A DNA stretch of 64,000 nucleotides from DSUN01 sp035527715. Lineage in GTDB: Bacteria; Planctomycetota; PUPC01; DSUN01. Below, piece by piece: positions 15,766-23,010 of the stretch; position 1 is the stretch's first letter; every line of letters begins with the position of its first letter. A program made the position numbers and the translations under genes. Under the pieces are notes generated by a model. The model saw only the letters and a program-made list of their open reading frames with translations. It did no database searches and was not told the DNA's origin. The stretch lies in the NCBI GenBank assembly GCA_035527715.1, contig DATKZY010000176.1, forward strand, positions 44,560-108,559, given 5' to 3'.

Positions 15766-17147
15766 AGGAAAAGAAGGAATCCCGCAGCGGCAGCAACTTC
15801 GGCAGGGGCATCCTCCCCAGCGACGCCGACCTGGCCGAGGAGGAGAAGGCCCTCGAGGAACACATCGAGGACTCCAAGAAGACCGGTGAAGAGCTCCAGA
15901 TCGGCCAGCTCAAGCGCCTCAAGATCCACGAACTCCACACCATGGCCGAGGGCGACGGCATCTCCGGCATCGCCGGCCTCAAGAAGCAGGAGCTCATCTA
16001 CCGCATCCTCGAGGAACGCGTCAAGCGCAACGGACTCATCAAGGGCGAGGGCGTCCTCGAGGTCCTCCCCGACGGCTTCGGCTTCCTGCGCTCGCCCGAC
16101 TACAATTACCTGCCCTGCCCCGACGACATTTACATCTCGCCCTCGCAAATCCGCCGCTTCGGCCTCAAGACCGGCACCGTCGTCGCCGGCCAGATCCGCC
16201 CGCCCAAGGAGAACGAGCGCTACTTCGCCCTCCTGCGGGTCGAGGCCATCAACTTCGCGGCCCCCGAGGAGCTCGCCGACCACATCTGCTTCGAAGACCT
16301 CACGCCCCTCCACCCCAACCAGCGCATCATCCTCGAAACCTCGCCCGAGGTCATCGAGACCCGCGTCGTGGACCTCATCGCGCCCATCGGCAAGGGCCAG
16401 CGCGGCCTCATCATCTCCCCGCCCAAGGCCGGCAAGACCATCCTTCTCCAGAAGATCGCCAACGCCATCACCGCCAACCACCCCGACATCTATCCCATGG
16501 TCCTCCTCATTGACGAGCGGCCCGAGGATGTCACCGACATGCAGCGCTCCGTCAAGGCCGAGGTCATCTCCTCCACCTTCGACGAGCCCGCCGAGCGGCA
16601 CATCCAGGTCGCCGAAATGGTCATCGAGAAGGCCAAGCGAATGGTCGAGTACGGCAAGGACGTGGTGATCCTGCTCGACTCGATCACCCGCCTCGGCCGC
16701 GCCTACAACACCGAGTGCCCCCACAGCGGCAAAATCCTCTCGGGCGGCGTGGACGCCGCGGCCCTCCAGAAGCCCAAGCGCTTCTTCGGCGCCGCACGAA
16801 ACATCGAGGAAGGCGGCTCCCTCACCATCCTCGCCACCGGCCTCATCGAGACCGGCTCGCGAATGGACGAGGTGATCTTCGAAGAGATCAAGGGCACCGG
16901 CAACATGGAACTCGTCCTCGACCGCCGACTCGAAGAGCGACGCATCTTCCCCGCCATCGACGTCAACCGCTCCGGCACCCGGAAGGAAGAGCTGCTGCTC
17001 ACCCCCGAGGACCTCAACCGCGTGTGGATCCTCCGCAAGGTCCTCAGCGAGATGAACGCCACCGAGGCCATGGAGCTCCTCATCGAGCGCATCAAGCGCG
17101 CCAAGACCAACAAGGAGTTCCTCGACACCCTCGGCGCGCCCAACTAG
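15741..17147 (+). CDS. rho: Transcription termination factor Rho
   Basis: Hexameric RNA helicase that ends transcription. The 468-residue protein has an N-terminal extension of about 55 charged residues before the Rho-N helix bundle (KRLKIHELHTMAEGDGI) and the cold-shock-like RNA-binding domain (GVLEVLPDGFGFLRSPDYNYLPCPDDIYIS). The ATPase core follows, with Walker A PPKAGKTILLQ, catalytic LIDERPEDVTDM, Walker B DVVILLDSITRLGRAYN, and the Q-/R-loop region LSGGVDAAALQKPKRFFGAARN ending in GSRMDEVIFEE. E. coli Rho has 419 residues; the added length is all N-terminal. The start ATG sits inside coaE, with AGGAG only 2 bases away. A GTG at 15762 overlapping the coaE stop (GTGA) is the alternative start. 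Confidence 0.96.
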   Translation: MARNPRAVKEKKESRSGSNFGRGILPSDADLAEEEKALEEHIEDSKKTGEELQIGQLKRLKIHELHTMAEGDGISGIAGLKKQELIYRILEERVKRNGLIKGEGVLEVLPDGFGFLRSPDYNYLPCPDDIYISPSQIRRFGLKTGTVVAGQIRPPKENERYFALLRVEAINFAAPEELADHICFEDLTPLHPNQRIILETSPEVIETRVVDLIAPIGKGQRGLIISPPKAGKTILLQKIANAITANHPDIYPMVLLIDERPEDVTDMQRSVKAEVISSTFDEPAERHIQVAEMVIEKAKRMVEYGKDVVILLDSITRLGRAYNTECPHSGKILSGGVDAAALQKPKRFFGAARNIEEGGSLTILATGLIETGSRMDEVIFEEIKGTGNMELVLDRRLEERRIFPAIDVNRSGTRKEELLLTPEDLNRVWILRKVLSEMNATEAMELLIERIKRAKTNKEFLDTLGAPN

Positions 17148-17156
17148 CCACAGGCG

Positions 17157-17233
17157 GCAAGCCTCAAGCTTCAAGCCCAGAGATGCCCGATTCCCGCCTT
17201 CCCAGGCTTGCGGCTTGTAGCTTGTGGCTTGCA
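17157..17233. repeat. Inverted heptad arrays between rho and ftsY
   Basis: GCAAGCC, TCAAGCT, TCAAGCC at 17157-17177 oppose GCTTGCG, GCTTGTA, GCTTGTG, GCTTGCA at 17206-17233. AGCTTGA/TCAAGCT and GGCTTGC/GCAAGCC complement each other, so the transcript can fold into a long stem around a 28-base loop. It begins 10 bp after the rho stop and ends 21 bp before ftsY. Confidence 0.85.
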
Positions 17234-17254
17234 GCCTCTTGAGGGATTGTGCCC

Positions 17255-18331
17255 ATGCCCTTCTGGGGAAGGAAAAAGAAGGAAGCCCCCGCGGCCGAGC
17301 CGGCCCCCCAACCCCCAAAACCCAACACCCAACACCCGGCCGGCAACAAGCGCGAGCCCTCCCCCCCTCCCCCCCCGCCGCCCCCGCCCGAGAAGAAGAA
17401 GGGCCTCTTCGCCCGCATGGCCGCCTCGCTCGGCGCCATCAAGGACGGCTTGGCCAAGACCCGCAGCTTCCTCGCCGCAGGACTCGGCGCCGTCTTCCGC
17501 ATCCGCGGCAGGATTGACCAGGAGAAGCTCGACACCCTCGAAGAGCTCATGATCACCGCCGACATGGGCGTGGACACCGTCGCAAAGCTCCTCGACCGCA
17601 TCCGCGCCGCCTGGAAGAACCGCGAGATCGAGACCACCGACCAGCTTCAGGACTTCCTCAAGGCCCAGCTCAAGGCCCTCCTCCAGCAGGAAGAGATCGG
17701 CATCCGCCACGCCGACAAGCCCCCGACCGTCATCCTCGTCGCCGGCGTCAACGGCTCGGGCAAGACCACCTCCATCGCCAAGCTGGCCCACCACTTCCAC
17801 AGCCAGGGCGGCAAGGTCCTCCTGTGCGCCAGCGACACCTATCGCGCCGCCGCCGTCGAACAGCTCACCATCTGGGCCGAGCGCCTGGGCGTCGAGATCG
17901 TCCGCCACCAGCGCGGCGGCGACCCGGGGGCCGTCGCCTACGACGCCTGCGACGCCGCCCTCGCCCGCTCGACCGACGTGTTGATCGTCGACACCGCTGG
18001 CCGCCTCCACACCCAGCAGAACCTCATGCGCGAGCTGGAGAAGATCCGCCGCGTCATCGAGAAGAAAATCCCGGGCGCCCCCCACGAAGTCATCCTCGTC
18101 CTCGACGCCACCACCGGCCAGAACGCCATTGCCCAGGCCAGGCAATTCCGCGAGGCCATCAAGGTCACGGGCATCTTCCTGGCGAAGCTCGACGGCACGG
18201 CCAAGGGCGGCATCGTCATCGCTGTCCGCGACCAGCTTGGCCTGCCCGTCAAATTCATCGGCGTCGGCGAAAAGCCCACCGACATCCAGCCCTTCGACCC
18301 CGACACCTTCGTCGAAGCCCTCTTCGCATAG
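17255..18331 (+). CDS. ftsY: Signal recognition particle receptor FtsY
   Basis: GTPase that docks SRP-ribosome complexes at the membrane. The N-terminal about 50 residues are Lys/Pro-rich (runs of nine or ten Pro) and act as a linker in place of the long acidic domain of E. coli FtsY. The NG domain begins near GLFARMAASLGAIKDGLAKTR. The G domain has G1 GVNGSGKTTSIAKLA, G2/I-box SDTYRAAAVEQL, G3 DTAGRLHTQQNLM, G4 TKLD-equivalent AKLDGTAKGG and G5 GVGEKPTDIQPFD. The protein has 358 residues from the ATG at 17255, chosen because GAGGGA lies 8 bases upstream; GTG at 17249 is too close to it. Residues around PKPNTQHP in the linker are encoded by a heptad array (17309-17336). Confidence 0.95.
   Translation: MPFWGRKKKEAPAAEPAPQPPKPNTQHPAGNKREPSPPPPPPPPPEKKKGLFARMAASLGAIKDGLAKTRSFLAAGLGAVFRIRGRIDQEKLDTLEELMITADMGVDTVAKLLDRIRAAWKNREIETTDQLQDFLKAQLKALLQQEEIGIRHADKPPTVILVAGVNGSGKTTSIAKLAHHFHSQGGKVLLCASDTYRAAAVEQLTIWAERLGVEIVRHQRGGDPGAVAYDACDAALARSTDVLIVDTAGRLHTQQNLMRELEKIRRVIEKKIPGAPHEVILVLDATTGQNAIAQARQFREAIKVTGIFLAKLDGTAKGGIVIAVRDQLGLPVKFIGVGEKPTDIQPFDPDTFVEALFA
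17309..17336. repeat. Heptad array inside the ftsY linker
   Basis: CAACCCC, CAAAACC, CAACACC, CAACACC in phase, translated within the disordered Pro-rich linker, where an insertion is easily tolerated. Confidence 0.8.
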
Positions 18332-18495
18332 AGTGCGGCCCCTGGTCCCGGCAACCCGCGTACCCTCCAATCGTCGTCGTTGTCGTCGTCGTCCTCGTCG
18401 TCGAATCATCGGCGGCAGAAAGCCCTGGGTTCGACGACGACGACGATTCCTGGCTGTCGTCTGTCCTCTGTCGTCTGCCGTCCGTCCCCTTCGGC
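18332..18495. repeat. Repeat-filled gap between convergent genes (TCG triplets and GTCGTCT heptads)
   Basis: TCG-type triplets (about 18371-18404) are opposed by GACGAC triplets (18432-18446), giving a potential hairpin. The heptads GTCGTCT, GTCCTCT, GTCGTCT, GCCGTCC follow at 18456-18483. The element lies between the converging ends of ftsY and the 64-residue gene and could act as a bidirectional transcription barrier, but it has no T-tract. A related array (GACAGAT, GACAGAC, GACAGTC) is at 38897-38917. Confidence 0.75.
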
Positions 18496-18690
18496 TCAGC
18501 CAATGGCCACGGCGAGGATCTGGTCGAGGCGGATGATGATGCGGCTGTAGGTCTGGCTCCGGGCCTCCACGGCTTCCGTGTCCACCTTCGTCACAATCCC
18601 GGCGATGGTCTGGCCGGGGAGGAAGAAGGTGATGCCCTTCTTGTCCTTCATGCTCAGTTGGAGCAGCTCCAGGAGTGCTTGCGAACCCAT
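18496..18690 (-). CDS. Small conserved-looking protein, possible Sm-like fold
   Basis: A 64-residue protein supported as a real gene by a GAGGAG ribosome site 8 bases before its ATG and by a strong promoter (18765-18792). After an N-terminal helix (ALLELLQLSMKDKKG) it has a short beta-barrel-like pattern: ITFFLPGQTIAGIVTKVD, then AVEARSQTYSRIIIRLDQILAVAI. Alternating hydrophobics, a central turn Gly and a terminal strand with I-x-x-I-x-A-V resemble Sm/Hfq-type or DUF2642-like barrels, but it lacks the Hfq YKHA motif. The fold is an inference. It is monocistronic, convergent with ftsY and divergent from hemC. A role in RNA binding is only a hypothesis. Confidence 0.65.
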   Translation of the reverse strand: MGSQALLELLQLSMKDKKGITFFLPGQTIAGIVTKVDTEAVEARSQTYSRIIIRLDQILAVAIG

Positions 18691-18764
18691 CGCGGTCTCT
18701 CCTCAGAAGGTTGCGAAGCGTCGCCGCCGCGAGCCGCGGCCGATTGGGCTCCAGCTCGCCGGTG

Positions 18765-18792
18765 ATTGTAGCCCTCCCCGCCCGGTTGTCAA
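18765..18792 (-). promoter_or_regulatory. Strong promoter for the 64-residue gene
   Basis: TTGACA (complement 18787-18792), 16-base spacer, TACAAT (complement 18765-18770), about 75 bp upstream of the ATG. It stands back to back with the hemC promoter. Confidence 0.75.
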
Positions 18793-18815
18793 GGGCACCC
18801 GCGGCTGAGCATGGC

Positions 18816-18844
18816 TTGACAGGCGCAAGGACTAGGCATAACAT
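18816..18844 (+). promoter_or_regulatory. Promoter candidate for hemC
   Basis: TTGACA at 18816-18821, 17-base spacer, TAACAT at 18839-18844. Transcription would start near 18851, only about 5 bases before the first in-frame GTG, so the mRNA would be leaderless or nearly so. Confidence 0.6.
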
Positions 18845-18855
18845 GGACGAGATAT

Positions 18856-18934
18856 GTGGGACGAGTGGGACCTGTGACACTGCCGGACGCCACTTTCAGG
18901 ACTGTGGCAATCCGCAATCCGCAATCCGCAATCC
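18856..18934. repeat. 9-bp and 7-bp arrays forming the hemC 5' end
   Basis: GTGGGACGA, GTGGGACCT, GTGACACTG (18856-18882) are followed, after 24 bases, by four perfect GCAATCC heptads (18907-18934). The last heptad runs straight into the codons for the conserved IGTR motif of HemC. Confidence 0.88.
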
Positions 18935-19839
18935 GCATTGGCACCCGGGCCAGCAAGCTCGCCCTCACCCAGAGCCAATGGGTCGCGGACGCCTTGATGG
19001 CCGCCCACCCCGGCCTCGCCTGCGAGCTGGTCCACATCACCACGTCGGGCGACCGGCACACGTCGCAGCCCCTCCCCCAGATCGGCGGCAAGGGACTCTT
19101 CACGAAGGAACTCGAAGACGCCCTGCTCCGCGGCGACATTGACCTGGCGGTCCACAGCCTGAAGGACCTGCCGACGCAGTTGCCCGAGGCCCTGGTGGTC
19201 GCGGCTGTGCCCGAGCGGGCGCCGGCGAACGACGCGCTGATCGTTGCGGATTGCGGAATGCGGAATGCGGAATGCCACGACGGCAGATCAAGAGTCTTCG
19301 CTCTGCCCCAGGGCGCGCGGGTGGGCACGAGCAGCCCGCGGCGCGCGGCGCAACTGCTCCATCTCCGGCCCGATCTGAGGGTCGTTCCCCTCCGGGGGAA
19401 CCTCGACACGCGGCTGAGGAAGCTGGCCGAGGGGCAGGCCGACGCCATCGTCCTGGCCCTCGCGGGCCTCGTGCGCCTCGGTCTCGCGGACAAGGTGACT
19501 GAGGTTCTGCCCTTCGACGTGATGCTGCCCGCCCCGGGGCAGGGCGCTCTCGCCATCGAGGCCCAGGCGGGCAGCCCCGCCGCGGCCCTCGCCGCCGCGA
19601 TCGCCGACCCGGCCGCGACCGTGGCGACGACGGCCGAGCGCGCGCTGCTCGACGCCCTCGGCGGCGGCTGCTCGATGCCCCTGGGCGCCTACGCCGAACT
19701 GGCGGGCGAGGCCCTGCGCCTCCGCGCCGTCCTTCTCGCCCCCGACGGCTCCTCTGCCACACGCGCCGAGCGCACCGGCCCGGCCTCCGACCCTGCCGCC
19801 CTGGCGGCGACCATCGCGAGAGCTCTGGGTGGTCGCTGA
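18856..19839 (+). CDS. hemC: Porphobilinogen deaminase (hydroxymethylbilane synthase)
   Basis: Joins four porphobilinogens into hydroxymethylbilane for tetrapyrrole synthesis. Hallmarks: RIGTRASKLALTQSQWVADAL, TSGDRHTSQPLPQIGGKGLFTKELEDALL, DLAVHSLKDLPTQLP, VGTSSPRRAAQLLHLRPDL, LRGNLDTRLRKL, PAPGQGALAIEA and the dipyrromethane-cofactor Cys in GGGCSMPLGAYAEL. The C-terminal domain is a little short. Two oddities are repeat-derived. The first roughly 30 residues, including AIRNPQSAIR, are encoded by 9-bp and 7-bp arrays, and an extra loop (VADCGMRNAEC) after the APANDALI strand comes from four TGCGGAA-type heptads (19245-19272). The true start is uncertain: in-frame GTGs lie at 18856, 18865, 18874 and 18904. 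No ribosome site is visible. Confidence 0.92.
   Translation: MGRVGPVTLPDATFRTVAIRNPQSAIRIGTRASKLALTQSQWVADALMAAHPGLACELVHITTSGDRHTSQPLPQIGGKGLFTKELEDALLRGDIDLAVHSLKDLPTQLPEALVVAAVPERAPANDALIVADCGMRNAECHDGRSRVFALPQGARVGTSSPRRAAQLLHLRPDLRVVPLRGNLDTRLRKLAEGQADAIVLALAGLVRLGLADKVTEVLPFDVMLPAPGQGALAIEAQAGSPAAALAAAIADPAATVATTAERALLDALGGGCSMPLGAYAELAGEALRLRAVLLAPDGSSATRAERTGPASDPAALAATIARALGGR
19245..19272. repeat. Heptad array inserted within hemC
   Basis: TGCGGAT followed by three TGCGGAA units, translated in frame as part of a surface loop that other HemC proteins lack at this position (compared from memory with E. coli HemC). Confidence 0.85.
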
Positions 19840-20210
19840 ACAGGGGCTGCAAAACTATAAGCCTATACGCTACAGCCATTTGCGAGTCTGGAAAAAACGA
19901 CACGCATAGAGGGGGCTAGGACGCGACTTCGGGGGCACATGCGACCTGGGGGTCATAGGGGCCTTCGGGGCCCGGGCGCCATCTCTGCAAGTGTATAACT
20001 ACGCTGGCCTTGCGGCGACCAGCCTTCCGGCCCAACCGTGACCGCGCGATGCGTCCTGGGCCAAATTTGGCACTAGCGGCTGTTGACCCTTCTGCGGCGG
20101 GCCGAGCTCGCGCTGTCTCGGGTCTCCGCAGGCGAAGGGGTTGCATCCTCGACTATCAACTACTCACATGTCCGCGGGGCTCACTTTCGGCGGCCGACCC
20201 CTCGGGGCGC
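19840..20210. other. Gene-free stretch downstream of hemC
   Basis: About 370 bp with no ORF that looks coding, no clear hairpin terminator and lower GC near 19851-19905. It separates the core block from the toxin-antitoxin pair. I see no recognisable structure. Confidence 0.35.
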
Positions 20211-20263
20211 TTGCGTTCCGTGGCAGTCTCGCTATACTGATGGGGGCAGGTGAACGCAGGAGG
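20211..20263 (+). promoter_or_regulatory. Promoter and ribosome site of the toxin-antitoxin pair (copy 1 of a shared element)
   Basis: -35 TTGCGT at 20211-20216, 16-base spacer, -10 TATACT at 20233-20238, AGGAGG at 20258-20263, ATG at 20272. The same layout, with about 45 of 53 bases identical by eye count, recurs at 23011-23063 before the retropepsin-like gene. Confidence 0.75.
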
Positions 20264-20271
20264 CCGAACCG

Positions 20272-20520
20272 ATGGACGACCAGCAGTTGCTTGAGCGAAT
20301 CAGCGTTGACCCCCGAGTGGTGGCCGGGAGGCCGGTGATCAAGGGGACCCGCCTCACCGTCGAATACATCCTCAACCTCCTCGCTCACGGCGCCACTGCC
20401 GCCGACGTTCTGGCGGAGTACCAGGGCCTCACACACGAGGACATCCAGGCCTGCATCCTCTTCGCCACCAGGTCACTTGAGGACACGTCATTCATGCCCC
20501 TGGTGGTGGAGACCGCGTAA
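20272..20520 (+). CDS. DUF433 antitoxin
   Basis: An 82-residue DUF433-family protein, the usual antitoxin partner of DUF5615 PIN-like toxins (VapB45-type). The family motif GRPVIKGTRLTVEYILNLLAHGATAADVLAEY is present, with the helix-turn-helix at about residues 28-62 and the terminal LTHEDIQACILFA helix. It starts at ATG 8 bases after AGGAGG. The stop codon abuts the toxin start, so the two are translationally coupled. By analogy with the family it should bind the toxin and repress its own promoter (20211-20238). Confidence 0.9.
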   Translation: MDDQQLLERISVDPRVVAGRPVIKGTRLTVEYILNLLAHGATAADVLAEYQGLTHEDIQACILFATRSLEDTSFMPLVVETA

Positions 20521-20871
20521 GTGCGCTTCCTGGTGGACGAGTGCACAGGCCCCGCGGTCGCTCAGTGGCTGCGCTCGCAAGCCCACGAGGTGTTCTCCGT
20601 CTACGAGCAGGCGCGCGGCCTCGACGACGATAGCGTCATCCGCAAAGCGTTCGACGAGGATTGGATTCTCATCACGAACGACAAGCACTTTGGGGAGAAG
20701 GTCTACCGCCAGCGCCGCCCGCACCGGGGCGTCATCTTCTTGCGCCTTGAGGACGAGACTGCGGCGAGCAAGATCCGCACCTTGGGCCAGTTGTTCGCCA
20801 GCCACGCCGACCGCTTGCCGGGCCGGTTCGTCGTCGTCACCGAGCGACGAGTTCGCTTCGCCCGCCGCTGA
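20521..20871 (+). CDS. DUF5615 PIN-like toxin
   Basis: A 116-residue PIN-like nuclease. Acidic residues typical of the fold are seen in FLVDECTGPAVAQWL (Asp6, Glu7), ARGLDDDSVIRKA and the central DWILITNDKHFGEKV. The C-terminal strand is LPGRFVVVTERRVRFAR. DUF5615 proteins (VapC45/Mut7-C-like) are predicted RNases neutralised by DUF433 partners. It starts with GTG directly after the antitoxin TAA, with no separate ribosome site. The key acidic residues look intact. Confidence 0.88.
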   Translation: MRFLVDECTGPAVAQWLRSQAHEVFSVYEQARGLDDDSVIRKAFDEDWILITNDKHFGEKVYRQRRPHRGVIFLRLEDETAASKIRTLGQLFASHADRLPGRFVVVTERRVRFARR

Positions 20872-21109
20872 GCACGGAATCCCTCACCGCTACGAGCCCG
20901 GATTCGCTGGCCGGTTCGACGCCGGCCCATACCCAACCGCCCCACATCCAATGGCTGATGGAGATCCGGCCCCCAGCCGGTTCAGGGACCGACCCTCATT
21001 CCGTCGGTTCCATGTCCATTCGCTTCCCCGCGATGTCCGCGTACCCACGAAGCTGACCGGAAGTCGGTTGTCTGCGCAACACACCCTTTGATTACCAACT
21101 GCTACCATC

Positions 21110-22291
21110 CTAGGCCTTCGGGCGGTCGAATTGGGGGATCTTCAGCGATTCGCCGTCCTTGAGCGCCGACTGGTGGGCGATGATGCCGGGCACCGTCATG
21201 GCCAGGGCCTCGTAGACGTTCACCATCGGCTCGCGGTCCTCCAGGATGGCGCTGACGAACTCGTGCATGAGGTTGCCGTGCGAGCCGCCGTGGCCGCCCG
21301 CGGGCACGCCGGGCGGCAGGGGCGGACGCGCGATGTCGGGCCGCGGCCGGAGCGAGCCGCGGTAGTTCATGCCATCCATCCAGCCCTTCTCGCCGAACAC
21401 GCGGCCCGTCTCGGAGATCCTCGAGAAGACGGAGTGCCACATGCCCATGCGCGAGGCGCCCCCCTCGCTCGTGTGGAACAGCGCGATCTCGTCGCCGAAC
21501 GGGTTGTCGTACTTGTTGGCGCCGGGCTTGTAGCACGGCCGGTCGCTCTTGAAGCCGACGCACGACACGCTCGTGAACCGCTTGCCCGTCACGCCGATGT
21601 AGTAGGCGGTCGAGTGGGTGGGATACCACAGCGGCGGCGTGCCGATGCGCCAGCCCTTGTACGAATCTATGGGCGCCGTGACGTAGTGGTAGTACTCGCC
21701 CTCCGAGTAGACGAGGCGTCCGAAGCCGCCGGCGTGGTAGATCTGCCGCATCGCATAGCAGTCGTCGTGGAAGCAGCTCGTCTCGGCCATCATATGCTTC
21801 AGGCCCGTCTTCTGCACCGTCTCGACCAGCTTCTCGGCGTCCTCGACCGAGCCCCACACGGCGGGCACGGCGGTCATCGAGTGCTTGCCGCTCTCGAGCA
21901 CCTTGATGCAGTGCCGCGCGTGGCTCGGCGCGTCGGTCGCCGTGAACACCGCCTCGATCTTGGGGTCCTTGAGCATCAGCTCGAGGGATTCGTACGACTT
22001 TTCGCAGCGGCAGGCCTTCATCAGCCCGTCGCGGCGCTCGGGGATGAGATCGCTCACGGCCACGATCTCGACGTTCGGGTGGTCCTGAAAGCCGAACTGC
22101 GCGCCGAAGCGGCACACCCCGTAGCCCACGATGCCGACGCGGAGCTTGCGGTCGGTCGTCGGCTTCCATTCCTTCTTCGGCGCTTCGGCCGCGAGCGCCT
22201 GCGCGGCGAGTCCGCCCGCGGCCATCGCCGCCAGCGACCCGAAGCCCAGCTTCCCCACAAAGTCCCGCCGACCGATCTGCTCGTCCGCCAT
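21110..22291 (-). CDS. Tat-exported Gfo/Idh/MocA-family oxidoreductase
   Basis: A 393-residue NAD(P)-dependent sugar or polyol oxidoreductase family protein, probably acting outside the cytoplasm. The Tat signal is GRRDFVGKLGFGSLAAMAAGGLAAQALA (residues 8-35). The Rossmann motif is KLRVGIVGYGVCRFGAQFGF (about 49-68), followed by VEIVAVSDLIPER and the family catalytic region VLESGKHSMTAVPAVWG, where the usual Glu-Lys-Pro motif is altered to TAVPAV. The C-terminal half carries the substrate domain with EGEYYHYV and a His-rich GGHGGSHGN segment. Such Tat-exported forms are abundant in planctomycetes. It is monocistronic, with its own promoter (22334-22362). The substrate is unknown; the missing EKP Lys makes classical hydride transfer uncertain. 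Confidence 0.85.
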   Translation of the reverse strand: MADEQIGRRDFVGKLGFGSLAAMAAGGLAAQALAAEAPKKEWKPTTDRKLRVGIVGYGVCRFGAQFGFQDHPNVEIVAVSDLIPERRDGLMKACRCEKSYESLELMLKDPKIEAVFTATDAPSHARHCIKVLESGKHSMTAVPAVWGSVEDAEKLVETVQKTGLKHMMAETSCFHDDCYAMRQIYHAGGFGRLVYSEGEYYHYVTAPIDSYKGWRIGTPPLWYPTHSTAYYIGVTGKRFTSVSCVGFKSDRPCYKPGANKYDNPFGDEIALFHTSEGGASRMGMWHSVFSRISETGRVFGEKGWMDGMNYRGSLRPRPDIARPPLPPGVPAGGHGGSHGNLMHEFVSAILEDREPMVNVYEALAMTVPGIIAHQSALKDGESLKIPQFDRPKA

Positions 22292-22333
22292 GGCACTGCC
22301 TCCTGTCCCCCCGCCCGCTCCCTCCGTGCCAGC

Positions 22334-22362
22334 ACTATAGCGCTCGGCGGGCGATGCTTCAA
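22334..22362 (-). promoter_or_regulatory. Promoter of the Gfo/Idh/MocA gene
   Basis: TTGAAG (complement 22357-22362), 17-base spacer, TATAGT (complement 22334-22339), 43 bp upstream of the ATG. Confidence 0.7.
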
Positions 22363-22385
22363 CTGCGGACGCCCGTCAGGACGAC

Positions 22386-22414
22386 TTGATTTCCCGCGCA
22401 GGCCGTGGGATGAT
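22386..22414 (+). promoter_or_regulatory. Promoter candidate for the small exported protein
   Basis: TTGATT at 22386-22391, 17-base spacer, GATGAT at 22409-22414. The -10 is moderate. It lies 60 bp upstream of the ATG at 22474. Confidence 0.45.
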
Positions 22415-22473
22415 CCACTCTCGTGTGAGCAGATGGCCGACGGTGTCGCGAGAGGCACGGAAAGGAGCCGGGG

Positions 22474-22788
22474 ATGAAGAGGGTCGTACTACTGGCGACG
22501 CTGGGCGTGGCGGTGCTGGGCCTTGCGGGCGCAGCCCTCGGGGCCGAGGAGAGGGTTCTGACCAAGGTCGGCACCGTCAAGAAGGTGGACGCCGACGCCA
22601 GCCAGATCGTGGTGATGGTCACGCGCGAAATGACCTTCACCGTCACGGAAGCCACCAAGATCGTCCAGGGTGAAGAGGCCAAGAAGATCACCGACATCAA
22701 GGTGGACGCCAAAGTGACCGTCGAGTACACCCGCGAGGGCGACACGCGGACCGCCAAGAAGATCACCATCCTCCCCGCGGAGCAGTGA
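22474..22788 (+). CDS. Small exported protein, DUF5666/OB-like
   Basis: A 104-residue protein with an ordinary signal peptide (MKRVVLLATLGVAVLGLAGAALGA, cleavage about residue 24). The mature part has alternating beta strands: VGTVKKVDADASQIVVMV, EMTFTVTEATKIV, KITDIKVDAKVTVEYT, TAKKITIL. This resembles small periplasmic OB-like proteins of the DUF5666 type, which have no known activity. AAGGAG lies 6 bases before the ATG. It is not part of an obvious operon. The fold assignment is inferred from the strand pattern. Confidence 0.75.
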   Translation: MKRVVLLATLGVAVLGLAGAALGAEERVLTKVGTVKKVDADASQIVVMVTREMTFTVTEATKIVQGEEAKKITDIKVDAKVTVEYTREGDTRTAKKITILPAEQ

Positions 22789-23010
22789 GCCGGCGGGACC
22801 GTCGCCGCTGCCACCCGCCCATCCAAGACTCGCGCCATTTCCCCCTCCCTCTGGTGCGCCAGCCGCGCCGCCAGACGCGGATCGTGCAAGTCTCGTAATA
22901 GCCGTAGCTTATGCCGCTCGCCCATTTGGGCCAGTCAAGACTCGAGCCCCGGCCGGGGCGCGAGTCTTGACCCGGCTCCAATGCCCTGCGTTGGAGGCGC
23001 ACCGAACTGC
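22789..23010. other. Intergenic gap with a 36-bp palindrome
   Basis: No gene seen. The region contains a near-perfect 36-bp palindrome (22935-22970), annotated separately. The following 76 bp end in the copy-2 promoter element. Confidence 0.45.
22935..22970. repeat. 36-bp near-perfect palindrome
   Basis: The arms TCAAGACTCGAGCCCCGG and CCGGGGCGCGAGTCTTGA pair with one mismatch and no loop. There is no following T-tract. It could be an operator, a cruciform or a transcript barrier upstream of the retropepsin promoter. Confidence 0.75.

Noticed and set aside
14904..17318. Minus-strand ORF of 804 codons opposite coaE and rho
   Set aside because: The opposite strand has perfect CoaE and Rho motifs. 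The minus-strand translation has no domain.
19840..20210. Possible tRNA or small RNA gene downstream of hemC
   Set aside because: I could not fold a cloverleaf, and no promoter/terminator pair is visible.
20872..21109. Short ORFs between the toxin gene and the Gfo/Idh/MocA gene
   Set aside because: No ribosome site, no motif, and strong overlap with each other on both strands.
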